Shown here in pieces: positions 12,370-24,202 of a DNA stretch of 64,000 nucleotides. A model generated the notes under the pieces. It was given only the letters and a program-made list of their open reading frames with translations, was not told the origin of the DNA and ran no database searches. The first letter of the stretch is position 1; each line of letters starts with the position of its first letter. The position numbers and the translations under genes are program-made. The stretch spans positions 631,001 through 695,000 of the forward strand of contig NC_083379.1 of assembly GCF_031755915.1 (NCBI RefSeq), given 5' to 3'. The DNA comes from Ziziphus jujuba (Eukaryota > Streptophyta > Magnoliopsida > Rosales > Rhamnaceae).

Positions 12370-13058
12370 ATAGATATATACAACACTGTGATCATCTTGT
12401 TTTCCATTTACCTGCAGAGAATTCGAAAATGTCAAATAAATCGAGAAATAGTAAATTTACCACATTTCCATATGTAATGGGATGCTTTGTAATTCCTTGT
12501 TGTACGTACATTTAATTGATATACAAGGCTAGGCTGTGCTCTGCTTCACTGTGCTTCAAGCTCTTTGTCAGAATTACACTATTTGATCACCCCTTTTTTT
12601 TTTTTTTTTTCCGAACACTTTTTGATTATTTGTTTATGTAATTGTCTCCTTAATTAATGATCTCTAATAGTATCTTTCTTTAGACTTCAAATAATGATCA
12701 CAAATAGTATCTGTGAAGGTACCTTTTGTTTTGACAATATTAATGAAACCAACTTTATTGATTTCAACGTGGCGGAATACAATTTTTTCCCTTTTTTTTT
12801 TTATTTGTTTTGGTGAGATAAATTTTTTTCTTGTTTTAAAAACATACTACAAAATCCTCTTCCTGTATTACAGTTTACACAAAATTAACTGGGTATAAAT
12901 TTGCTGTTAATATCTTATGGTACATATGGAGATGATCACTCTGCTCATATATTTGTGAGCCTAATATGATTTTAGATTGACAAAGTAAAGGCTATTCCTT
13001 TTGTCTGCCTATGAGTGACAAAGCAGTGGATAATATATGCTTAGAAGTCAGCCCTGCT

Positions 13059-13060
<2 letters not shown>

Positions 13061-13130
<70 letters not shown>

Positions 13131-13161
13131 GCACGCGCGCACACACACACACACACACACA
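13061..13161. repeat. (CT)n(CA)n compound microsatellite
   Basis: About 38 bases of CT repeat, then CA repeat with a CGCACGCACGCGCG interruption. The duplicate copy at 53779-53879 has the same length, which is unusual for so mutable a tract. Confidence 0.95.
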
Positions 13162-15116
13162 TAAAAAAAATTAAAATAAAAAATAAAAAATAGTCTTCTT
13201 TGTAATCTTACATGACAGATAGATCAATATGAAAAAATAAAACAAAATTTTGCTTAAATATAGTCATCTTTGATGTGTTCTTTGAGCTTTGAAATCTTCA
13301 ATGCTTAACATTCAAATTTGAAAAGAAAATTTTCATGAAAATCTAGAAATTTTCTTTTTTCACAAAAGAAATAAAGTGTCTAACATATTCATACTTTTGA
13401 AATAATTATGTAAGAGAAAGTTTTATGTACGAAGATATTTGACAAACATTTTTGACAAATATCATCTTATTCCTTGAATATTTAGATTTAACAGCGTATA
13501 AATTATGGATATAATTATGCATAACTTTTCAATTTTTATCAATCTTTAAATATACCAAATTAATAGTCTAGATAATTTGTCAAAAGATCTTTAATAAAAT
13601 ACTATAGTTCATTGAACCTTTCCCATTATGGGTCATATGAATCGTGCTTTTTTTAAATATAAATTTTATAGGCTTATCCTTCCTTTTGTTTTAGTTGAAT
13701 TTTAAAGTTTTTTTCTTTTTCTTTCCCTTTTAAATAATGAGTGGGAGGATTCGAATTTACATCATCTAAAACAATAATGGCTTTTGACAGTTGATTTTTC
13801 ATATAGAGACATTTGAATTTTAAAGTTTTTTGGCAAAATAGATTTATATTTTTCTATTTTTGAATATTTTATCAGTAAACACTTGTTTGGTTGTCCAAGT
13901 ATTATAATTGCCTCCCCCGCTGTCATAATTAGTTCAGTTGCAGAATTTTCTCATCTGTTAACAGCATTAGTTACATAACTACGTTGAAATAAAAAAAAAA
14001 ATAAAACAAAAAACAAAAAAGTGAATTTTGTCATTGTGCATTTGACTCTATTCGAAAAATATTTTCAAGGTAACCAAACAATACATATAGCAATTATCCA
14101 TGGACAGATTTGACCAGCCATAATATTTTGAACTTAATCGTATTAGCTATTAACCATCATTGTTGAAAAACATTACAGCTGGTGTGGCACTTACACTGCA
14201 ATTGGTGATTGTTTTAGAAAGTTAGCAAAAATAAAAACTTATATGGTCAATTGGAAATTTATAATAGAGAAATATCATCTACGATACTTAGTGATTATGA
14301 CCAACAATGATGAATAACACTTTTAAATCAAATTAATTAATTATATATACAGAGTCTTAAGTAAAGTTTATTTTACTTTATTAAATTAAGATCCTTATTT
14401 GACAATAATTGGATCACATTAAAAGCTAAGATTTAAAATTTTAAAAATAGTTAAATATGAATTTAATAATATGTTAAAATTTTATTTAGAAAAAGCAAAT
14501 CTTGTCAAAATTCGAAAATAAATAAATATAATTTTAAATTTCAACTTAATCTAAAAACTGAAATAAATATCATATTAGTTTTAGAACTTAATTAAAACTA
14601 ACTAACTATATATATATATATAATACTTAACTAATAAAAAGTAATAGTGAGATTTGGTGAAGAATAGGGATATCGCTTATTCTCGAATTACATAAGTTAA
14701 CGAATTTGCCATTAAAATGTATTGTTTGCAAATCCTTAATCATATCTTTTGCTTATGTTGGAATCTAAATTTTAGATGTAAAAAAATAAGGTACTACGAA
14801 AAAATCCCTCGCACTCTTAGGAACTTTTTAAGTGGGGCAAAATTTCATCGTCGTACTTTGCGGTCGAAATTATTTAATGTGAAAATTCTATTTTTTGTTT
14901 TTTAGATAATGTGAAAATTAGTTTTTTTTTTTTTAAATAATAATGTGAAAATTAGTTGAACATAGTATTTTGCATACGAACTAGTTCCTTAATTTATCAA
15001 AATATTCAAAGAGGACTTTTGAAGAGGGACAACTAGATATAATGGGTATATGGTAGAGATGGTAGACTGGTTGATTTCGTTGTATAGAATGGCGTGTAAT
15101 ATATATATATATATAT

Positions 15117-15298
15117 GGTGATTCTATGATTAGGATCGTCCACATACAAACTAAAAGAAAAAGCCGATGCCTTTTTGGAAATAAAAATGTAAAAAGCGTC
15201 GGTTTTTCTCTCACTAACATTTTTTAGAATTTTATTTTTTTTAAAATATCAGTTTTTTCTTGGTCTGTATATAGACGGTCCTGATCGTAGAAAAACTC
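15117..15298. mobile_element. Short MITE with about 30-bp inverted ends
   Basis: The left end TCTATGATTAGGATCGTCC pairs with the reverse complement of the right end, TCTACGATCAGGACCGTCT. The element is about 180 bp, non-coding and flanked by (TA)n. A relative with the same ends sits at 37205-37362. Insertion in TA repeats would fit a Tc1/mariner-type (Stowaway-like) target, but the class is an inference. Confidence 0.65.
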
Positions 15299-15915
15299 TA
15301 TATATATATATATATATAACTTCCTTTTTGTGATGTTAGTGAAAGGGATGGTTAGAATTATCAATATTTTTGGTCAAAGAAATATAAAAATATAATTTTG
15401 ATAAACATTTGGGGAGTTCTTGATATAATATTCCCTTTTAAATAATTGAAGGAGCTGGGTACTCAAGAAATTATTAAGAAATTAACGATATTTCTAGTTT
15501 GACAGCCGCGGCAAAAATTGTTTAAATGGCAAGATTAAGCCAATGGAGATGATGTTGGACTTTTTCAATTATATACCTTTAAAGTTTATTCTACTGAACC
15601 AAGGAGCCCAAAACATTCTTAGCTCCTGTAGTTCATTGGCAATAATAGACTGCCAATTTATATAAAAAAAACAAGTAGTCTGTTCTTGCCAATAATTATT
15701 GGAGCTCAGGAAATTTTGGGCTCCGCTGCCCAATTGAATATTACTATATACATTAGTTTCCATGCAGATTAGCAAAACCTCCAAGCTATACCAACACGCT
15801 TATTTTATATTTTTTAATTATGGACTACCAAAAAATAAGAAAAAAGAAAACACAAAAACACAAAAACAAAATAAAAAAATAACGAATAACAAATTTTTCA
15901 AAAGCACCTTCTTTC

Positions 15916-15922
15916 TATAAAT
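15916..15922 (+). promoter_or_regulatory. TATA box of gene D
   Basis: TATAAAT 57 bp upstream of the ATG, directly after CAAAAGCACCTTCTTTC; shared core promoter of the family. Confidence 0.65.
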
Positions 15923-15972
15923 TATGATAAGGAGCTTCCTTTTGGTTTCAAGATATCATAGACATATCGAGA

Positions 15973-18710
15973 ATGGCAGCAGCTTTGCTAGTGTTTATGC
16001 TTTCATATATTTTGCATCCTCAATTGGAGGTTCTTGCACTGGCCACTTCATCTGATCATGGTACACAATCCCATTAATTTATTATTATTGTTGTTGTTGA
16101 GTTGTTATTTAATATCCTGAATCGTTTCTATTTGTGTCTCTTAGTGTTGGATTTGTATTTAGCTTTGACAAAATAGATTGTTAAGGTATAATTGTGTCCT
16201 CAACTTTAGGCATCATAGCCACTAAAAGAAATTCCATTGAGCAAAAAGGAGTTAATTTACATTTTTTTTTTAATGAATAAAAGGAGTCATATTTACATGG
16301 AACTAAAAACTAGTATAAAGCAACAAAAAAAAAAAAAAAAAAAAGAGTACTTTTTCTAAGTTATATTTCTGTTTGCATATTTTTTTTATCAAAATCACTA
16401 AAACAAAGAATTATCTTTTAATCTGTTATAAAAGCTTTTTTTTTTGGCTACGAAAGTGGGTGTTGTATTAACCAAAAAAAGAGGCAAAATACACAATACA
16501 AACCAAGAACAGGGAGAGGGAAGCTAACCACTCTCCTTGTTCATCTCCTCTACCAACTCTCTGGGAAGCAAAGAAAGGGGCACATTCCCATTCCAACCAT
16601 TAGACAGTCCCCATCGGGATACAAAGCATTTAGTTTATCATTTACGTATGTTGTGTATCTTTCATAAATGCTTGATTTCGTCATCCTGTAATGTCTCCGT
16701 ATATCTTTTTGTCTCCCTTTAAGCTTAACCCATTATAGATAAAAAGTTGTAAATGGAAATCAAATAATTGAACCAATATAACTAAAACTATATATAGAGT
16801 CTCCCATCCATATGCTGCTCAGCTACATATATACTTTTCTGACTTCTAAGAGCAATCCACCACCATGTATAAGAAACAGAGCAGCTCTTTCTTGATGTTA
16901 TTTCAATTCAAATACGAATTTTGTCAAAACTTTCACTCTTCTCTGCACATTTTGCAGATTTTAGTTACATGAAATCAGTATACAATGCAACTGATCTACC
17001 ATTAGAAGATGTATACGACTATATAATCATAGGAGGAGGCACAGCAGGGTGTCCATTGGCTGCAACTTTATCAGAAAAATACTCTGTTCTTGTCCTTGAA
17101 AGAGGCAGTGCCCCGGTTTCATACCCACAGGTGTTAAACGCAAACGGCCTATTGACTAATTTCTTGCAGGAAGACAATGGAAAGACGCCTTTTCAGAGGT
17201 TCATTTCAGAGGATGGAGTTCCAAACGCAAGAGGAAGGGTCCTGGGTGGCAGCAGCATGATCAATGTGGGATTCTTCTCCAGAGCCGATGACCAGTTCTA
17301 CAATGAATCAGGCATTGACTGGGATATGGATTTGGTCGAGAAAGCATATCAGTGGGTGGAAGACACTATTGTGTTCCGCTACAACTTGTCCACTTTTCCG
17401 TCTATTTATAGAAAAGCTTTGCTTGAAGCAGGAGTTGGTCCTGACAATGGATTCAGTCTCAAACACTTGGTAGGAACCAAAGCTTCGGGTTCTACCTTCG
17501 ATGACCAAGGAAGGAGACATGGAGCTGTGGAGTTTCTCAACAAAGGAGTACTGAAGAATCTGAGAGTTGCAGTTGAGGCATATGTGGAAAAAATCATCTT
17601 CAGCTCTTCCAATAATGCATCACGTGAGTACTACAAGAACATTATTATTTGATGAAATCTGAGTCTCTCTCTGTTTTTCCATTAACAAACTCAAACGTAG
17701 GTTTGTCTGCAACTGGAGTCATATTCACTGATTCTAAAGGGAAGACTCGTCGAGCATCTATAAGAGATAAAGGAGAGGTGATATTGAGTGCAGGAGCAAT
17801 TGGGAGCCCTCAACTTCTTCTTATCAGTGGAGTTGGTCCAGTTCCTGACCTGTCTTCCCTGCATATTCAGGTTGTTCACTCAAATCCTGATGTGGGAAAT
17901 TTTATGGCAGACAATCCTCGTAATACGATAAGCATTGTAGTCCCATTTGCATTGGACCCATCAGTAGCACAGGTTGTAGGAATTACCGGTGACTTCAATA
18001 TTATAGAGGCTATCTCCTTCAATTTGTCATTTTCATTTCCTCTACCTTTTGGCCTTTTTCCAAATTCCACTTCTCCCTTGGAATTTAGTGTGGCAAACAT
18101 TGCCGAGAAGTTCTCAGGACCTAAGTCGAGTGGTTCACTCCGGTTGCTGTCGTCCGCGGAGGTGAAAGTTAGCCCGGCTGTTCGGTTCAACTACTTTTCT
18201 GAGGTGGGGGACCTTGCACGTTGTGTTAAAGGGATGAGGAAGGTTGGTGATTTGCTGAAGACAGAGTCCTTCAAACAACTAAAGTTTCAAGATTTGGAGG
18301 GTGCAGAAGGTTTCAAGTTTTTAGGACCTCCTTTGCCGAAGAACCAGTCTGATGATGCATCAATGGAGACGTTTTGTCGAAGCACGGTGGGGACCTTCTG
18401 GCATTACCATGGTGGTTGCTTAGTGGGAAAGGTGGTAGATGGTGAATACAGGGTGAAGGGGACAAATTCACTTCGTGTGGTAGATGGATCCACATTCAAT
18501 GCCTCACCAGGAACTAATCCTCAGGCTACTCTTATGATGATAGGCCGGTTAGTTTAATTTCTTTAGTGAGAAAACTAATATTAGTTTTCTTAATCTTAAA
18601 CTTACAAATTAAATATAATCAATTTCCTTAATATTTCTTACTTGATTTTGCATACTTTGGGCAGGTACATTGGGCTCAAGATTCTACACGAAAGAAAAGC
18701 AGCAAAGTAG
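15973..18710 (+). CDS. (R)-mandelonitrile lyase-like GMC flavoprotein, gene D
   Basis: Exons 15973-16060, 16958-17623, 17701-18547 and 18665-18710 give 548 residues. The acceptor of intron 2 is CGTAG rather than CGCAG, still valid. It has the signal peptide MAAALLVFMLSYILHP, FAD loop GGGTAG (YIIIGGGTAGC), GMC signature 1 ([11 protein letters not shown]), signature 2 ([15 protein letters not shown]), WHYHGG and GTNPQ (Asn at the second active-site position). Intron 1 is 897 nt, versus about 620-670 in most relatives, partly because of a poly-T-headed insert at 16436-16622. The reading frame is intact. Closest to B in the N-terminal half ([20 protein letters not shown]). Confidence 0.92.
16436..16622 (-). 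mobile_element. Retroposed 3' fragment with poly-A tail in intron 1 of D
   Basis: On the minus strand this 187-bp block runs from CCCGATGGGGACTGTC to a terminal poly-A. It is absent from intron 1 of B, C, E and G and has higher GC than the intron. AAAGC occurs on both sides (16431-16435 and 16623-16627), which fits a short target duplication. Probably the 3' end of a LINE or a reverse-transcribed transcript. About 24 bp of the intron normally found at this site also appears to be missing. Confidence 0.5.
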
Positions 18711-21700
18711 AATTGAAAAAAAAGTCTAGATAAATGAAGGAATGATAAATTTGTAAAACGACAATTTGGTGCATTATGTTCAATAAGATGAGCTTACGTT
18801 TCGTAATGCTTGTTTTTTAAAATTATGATACCATGTACTTTTTGTTTTGATAATATTAATGAAACCAACTTTACTGATTTCAATGAGTTGTTTAAAGAAC
18901 ATGCTACAATACCCTCTCCTACATTACCATTTACACTAAATTAAATGGATATATATTTGCTGTTAATATCTTATGTTGCATATGGAGATAATTGTAGGAA
19001 TCATATAGATAAGTATTGGGGTCAAAATGTGTTAAGGGCGTTGCACGAGCGCCTTCGGATCTTTGAACTTCACATGTTCATTTGAACTTGGACCAGTAAA
19101 TAAGCGAGCCAAATAAATGGTTCTTTGAGTTGGCTAAAGGATTTTGAAATAGACAAATGAGCCCTTCTACATAAGTCAAAATAGGTGAGCTAGAAAGAAA
19201 TATAAATGGGATTGATTATAGATTAAAATGCCATTTATTCACGTAATATAAATTATTTTATTATTATTAGGTTAAAAACCCCCAAATGGATTACCTTTTT
19301 ATTAAAATAATTTAAATTAAATCGTATAGTTTATGCCGATCCAATCAATCTCCAATTAAAAACTCCAAAATGTAGTTATTTAATTAAAATATTGATTTTA
19401 GATCTGACGGATCTAATGAGTTCTTTATATTAAATTGGATATCAAGAATAAGCAGTACAGAAAATGATGTGTAATAGAAAATACATTCACGATTTCTGTT
19501 TTTCTCCATTAAAAATTTGAATTTCTGGAAAATAATTTGTAAAACATAAATATAAAGGTTTGAAAGCAGTATGTTTATAGGCTGCAAAACACTAACATCC
19601 TAAAATTTAATTATCAAGTTAGACTTTCTCTTATCCAAATAATCACTTAAATGATTTCTACTACTTATAAGCTAATTTAAGGATCTACAACTATCATTAC
19701 TAATCATAGTCCTAACCAACAGGTTACCCTGTTTCTAGAGGATAAATCTAACAATAATCACTTTCATAAGACATTTGTGTGTCTAATGAGCTGTCCCTTC
19801 GTCTGACAAAGTTATAAATACTGTTATGTTTTTTCACAATAAATAAATATAGATCCATGCTGGATATAGATCGATATGGTCAAAAAAAAAAAAAAAAAAA
19901 CAAAAAAAAAAATTGCTTGTTCAATCGTATTATGATTCGTTCTTCGAGCTCTGAAATCAATAGCAGACAAATTTGAAAAATATATACATATTCTATGATA
20001 ATCTAGAAATTTTATTTTATCACTAAAGAAATACAAATGTCACACACACACACACACACACACATATTTGCGAAATAGAAAAAATTATAAATTTTAAGTT
20101 TTGGGAAGAAGGGGACGTTTTCCTTCACTTTGACTTTATCGGGTGGCAAAGTAGGCAAAATTGCTAATTTGGCAAAAATTGCTTACCGTTAAGTTTATTT
20201 GGCAACGTTGCTAATTTTTCTTTTCTTTTCTTTTTTTTTGGAATAATTTATATATAAAAACTTGTTTGATATTCAGAAAAAATATTATAATGCTGATAAA
20301 AAAACTTCATAAATTTGGCAATGTATCGTGTTATTCATGTAGTCATGTTTAAAATTCTTTATTTAAATATCGATTATATTTTCGTTTTAAAATATTTAAA
20401 TACAAACTCATTTATTAAATTATTTTATAGATTGTAACATATCTAATTAATTTATTAAATTCAATTATAAAATTTATTTAAAGATATAAAATATTATGAC
20501 AAAAAGATTTAAATAAAAATAGTCAAAATACAAAGTCATACTTAATCAATGATTAGTAACAAAATAATTGCAAGAAATAATTATATCTATAAAATTAACT
20601 ATTAAATAGACGAATTAAAATATAACATATAGATAATAGGACAAAATAGTATTGTAAAATAATAAATATTTAATAAATATAATATTTATTTCAAAAGTAC
20701 CCTTTATAACATTTTAATCCGTTAACTAATGTGTTTTATCATACTGGTATTGTTATTAACCTATACTCTTAAGGAGCACGAAAATTGATGATATGGTGTA
20801 AATTTCTGTCATGTTATCATTGTGTCATCTAGAATTTTTCTAAATTTACTTTACTTTACCTTCCAAAAAGAAAAAAAAAAAAAAAGAAAACTAATAACAA
20901 ACTTTTGATAATATTTATTGAATTAGCTCTAAAATTTTAAAAATCTTATATACATATCGTATGTCATAATCATAATTAATTTAGGTGCAGAATTTAGCAA
21001 TTTTTCATGGAGAGATTTGACCTGCGAGTGTAAGAAGTTAATTATATTAGGCATTAATAATCACTATTGGGGATATTTACAGCTGGCATGGCACTTGGAT
21101 TGTAATTAGTAATCGTTTAAGAAAGTCACAAAAACAAACAAAGAGAATAGTTTTAGTGGTTGAATATTTTTATCTATATTATAAAAATATGGGTTCGAAT
21201 TATGGGGATGAGATTTGAAAAAAGTTGTAATTAAAAAAAAATAAAAAAAAGGAAGTCACAAAAACAAAATAAATAATTAAGTGGAATTTTATTATACAGA
21301 AATATTATCTACGTTATTTATAATGATTGTAACTAATAGTGAGGAGTAGTAGTTTTAAATCAATTTAAATTGTAATATGTATGCAGTGGACTACGTAATT
21401 AGAAATATATATATATGTATAGAAATATTTGGTGAAGAATAAGGATATTATCAAAAAACAGTTGACGGGTTTTAAATTGTAAAGAAAGATGATAATACAA
21501 GGATTTCATAAACCTAGACTTAAAAAACAAGATATGTACTAGGGCTGCTTTTCATATAAGAATAAAAAAAATACTCTCAGTAGCAGTTCAAACGATTGAC
21601 ATCTAATATATAATATGATGCCCCAGATTGACCCGGCCTTCGCGTAATCTTGTTTGTAAAAGTCATGCGGGCGCTTAGTTGCTATATCCCTCTCATTGTA

Positions 21701-22050
21701 AATTTAAATATGATTTTTTTTTCCTTTTTAAATTAGATTTTGTTATAATGATTTAAAAAAAAAAAGATTAAATTATATCTTTTTATTCAATTGGAATCTA
21801 AAGTGAAGTGGTCAAAAAATCAATCTAAATGAAAGGTACTAAGGAAAAGAAAAAAAAAATTTCCTCCCTCTCTTTGGAAATTTGTATCAGGCAGTTAGTG
21901 AAATTTCGTTATCAATGATTGTATTTTGGGATGGACTTATTTAATGTGATTTTATTGGGGGGTAAATAATGTGAAAATTCGTTCAACATATTAAATTATT
22001 AATTTGTGAACTTCTACCAAACAAAAAATATTTTTTTTAAAAGCACATTC
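18711..22050. other. D-E intergenic spacer; left arm of inverted repeat
   Basis: No gene supported. From about 19080 onward it matches, in reverse orientation, the DNA upstream of gene G (33905-37055). Examples are GGTTCTTTGAGTTGGCTAAAGG at about 19119 against its reverse complement at about 37010, and the CAAAGTAGGCAAAATTG block at about 20146. It contains a (CA)n run at about 20040-20064. The duplicate is 59429-62770. Confidence 0.75.
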
Positions 22051-22055
22051 ATTTC

Positions 22056-22062
22056 TATAAAT
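22056..22062 (+). promoter_or_regulatory. TATA box of gene E
   Basis: TATAAAT 93 bp upstream of the ATG, after AAAAGCACATTC; shared family promoter. Confidence 0.6.
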
Positions 22063-22148
22063 TATCATAAGCACCTTCCTTTTGGTGTGAAGATATCATA
22101 GAGAAAATTCACCAAAAAAATAAAAAATATCATAGAGATCGTTATCGA

Positions 22149-23845
22149 ATGGCAGCAGCTTTGCTACTGTTTCTGCTATCATATATTTTGCATCCTCAAT
22201 TGGAGGCTGTTGCATTGGCCACTTCATCTGATCATGGTACATAACCCACTTAATTTTTTTCTTTATTTTTTATTTTTTGTTTTTAATACACTGAGCAATA
22301 CTATTTGTAAATCTTTTAATGTTGGATTTGTAATTAGCTTTGACAAAATAGATTACTAAGATATAATGGTGTCCTGAACTTTTGGCACCATGACCACTAA
22401 AAAGATTTCCTTTGAGCTGAAAGGAATTATATTGACATGGAACTAAAAATTAGTATAAAAATAAAAACTTGTATTTTTTCTTATGGTGTATTCCTGTTTA
22501 CATATTTTTAAGCAAAATCACCAAAAAGAAGACTTTTTATCAGTTATAAACTCTGAATATTAATGTTTTAAATGCATTTAGTTTTGTTAGATAAAAACGA
22601 TCATTTACAAGTTGTGTATCTGTCACAATGATTAATTACGTCTTCGAATATAGACGAAAAGTGTAACATGCAAATGAAATAATTAAAGCAACATAACTAA
22701 ACTATACATCTATAGTCTCCAGCCATATCCTACATAATTTTTTTTTGCTTTTAAGAGCAGTCCTCTACTATGTATATGAAACAGAGCAGCGTTTCTAGAT
22801 GTTGTATCAAATTAGATATATCCTTTATTCAAATTTTCACACTTCTCTTCACGTTTTACAGATTTTAGTTACATGAAATCTGTACACAGTGCAACTGATC
22901 TACCATTAGAAGATGTATATGACTACATAATAGTGGGAGGAGGCACAGCAGGGTGTCCATTGGCTGCAACTTTGTCCGAAAAATACTCTGTTCTTGTCCT
23001 TGAAAGGGGCAGTACCCCTGCTGCATATCCCCAGGTGTTGAACGCAAACGGCATGTTAAATAATCTCTTGCAGGAAGACGATGGAAAGACACCTGCTCAG
23101 AGGTTCGTTTCCAAAGACGGAGTTAAAGTTGTAAGAGGCAGAATCCTGGGTGGTACCAGCATGCTGAATGGGGGATTCTTCTCCAGAGCCGATGACCAAT
23201 TCTATAATGAATCAGGGGTTGACTGGGACAAGGATATGGTTGAGAAGGCATATCAGTGGGTGGAAGACACTATTGTGTTCAGCTACAATTTGTCTACTTT
23301 TCAATCTATTCTAAGAAAAGGTTTGCTTCAAGCAGGTGTTGGTCCTGACAATGGATTCACTCTGCAACATTTGGTTGGAACCAAAACTTCCGGTTCAACC
23401 TTCGATGATCAGGGAAGGAGACATGGAGCTGTGGAGCTTCTCAACAAAGGAGTATTGAACAATTTGCGAGTTGCAGTTGAGGCCTATGTGGAAAGAATCA
23501 TCTTCAGCTCTTCCAATAATGCATCACGTGAGTACTACTAGAACATTATTGTTTGATGAAATCTGTCTCTCTTTGTGTTTTTCTATTAACAAACTCAAAC
23601 GCAGGTTTGTCGGCAACTGGAGTCATATATAAGGATTCGAAAGGAAGGACTCATCGGGCATTTGTAAAAGATAAAGGAGAGGTGATATTGAGTGCAGGGG
23701 CAATTGGGAGCCCTCAACTTCTTCTTCTCAGTGGAGTTGGTCCAGTAGCTCATCTTTCTTCTCTGCATATTCCTGTTGTTTACTCAAATCCTGATGTGGG
23801 AAATTTTATTGCCGACAATCCTCGTAATAACATCAACATTGTAGC
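22149..23845 (+). pseudogene. Mandelonitrile lyase-like gene E, 3'-truncated by an LTR
   Basis: Exon 1 (22149-22236), exon 2 (22862-23527) and the first 241 nt of exon 3 (23605-23845) are intact and in frame. Exon 3 then stops abruptly after NINIVA at an LTR terminus. Reading on through the LTR adds about nine codons to a stop at 23874-23876. The remainder, including the WHYHGG and GTNPQ motifs and exon 4, is missing, so no active enzyme is expected. The FAD loop, GMC signature 1 ([11 protein letters not shown]) and signature 2 are present. It is closest to G ([11 protein letters not shown] and DGVKVVRGR variants). The stretch 23469-23598 is identical to 7851-7980 of gene B, suggesting gene conversion. 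Confidence 0.88.
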
Positions 23846-24202
23846 TGTTAGAGTTAGTGATCCGAATTCTTGTTGACCCGACCCGAAAAGCTCGCGGTGC
23901 GACCCATTTTGGTGAAACTAATTTTGGAGAAAAATTTGGGGCTTTATGGTGGAAGCGGAGATCTCGGGCGGACCTGTTCAATTTTAGGGTTTCTTCTGTA
24001 CTATATATATTTAGTTTTCGGCTGTAATTAGGGTTCAAGGGGTATCGCACAATTCGGCTCACCTTTTGTACCAATCTTTCGATATTGGATTTGCTTCTCC
24101 CTGCCCGTGGTTTTTCCCGTCAAGGGTTTCCACGTTAATTGTGTGTTTGTTCTTCGCTTTCTTTGTTTCCGTTGCTATTTGTTTTCTCCCAATTTCGTAA
24201 CA
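23846..24202 (+). mobile_element. Solo LTR (Ty1/copia-like) joining genes E and F
   Basis: Starts TGTTAGAG and ends TTTCGTAACA, so the ends are TG...CA within a perfect TGTTA/TAACA inverted pair. Length 357 bp, GC-richer than its surroundings. The right part (CTGCCCGTGGTTTTTCCCG, then GGGTTTCCACG) resembles the end region of plant copia LTRs, giving + orientation. It is flanked by the 5' part of E exon 3 on the left and the reversed 5' part of F exon 3 on the right. The flanking 5-mers (GTAGC and TGCCC) do not match, so this is not a simple insertion. Confidence 0.7.

Larger units (their letters stand above)
12370..15900. other. C-D intergenic spacer
   Basis: AT-rich with no supported gene. 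It contains a (CT)n(CA)n microsatellite at 13061-13161, sequence related to the 3188-3898 element at about 14345-14620, and a short MITE at 15117-15298. It ends in the D promoter. The duplicate is 53088-56620. Confidence 0.65.
1..23282. repeat. Left copy of near-identical tandem segmental duplication
   Basis: Positions 1-23282 reappear at 40729-64000 in the same orientation. The offset is 40728 at the start, 40724 by about 4.2 kb and 40718 from about 6.5 kb onward. The copy holds pseudogene A, genes B, C, D and most of E. Substitutions I could see are at 364 (T vs C), 997 (T vs C), 2344 (C vs T) and 3804 (A vs T). The remaining differences are in poly-C and TA runs. I noticed none between about 7.1 kb and 23.28 kb, but did not compare every base. 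The left end lies at or before the window start, so the true unit boundary is unseen. Confidence 0.95.

Noticed and set aside
13011..13193. Open frame reading SLSLSL then HTHTHT
   Set aside because: Translation of the CT/CA microsatellite.
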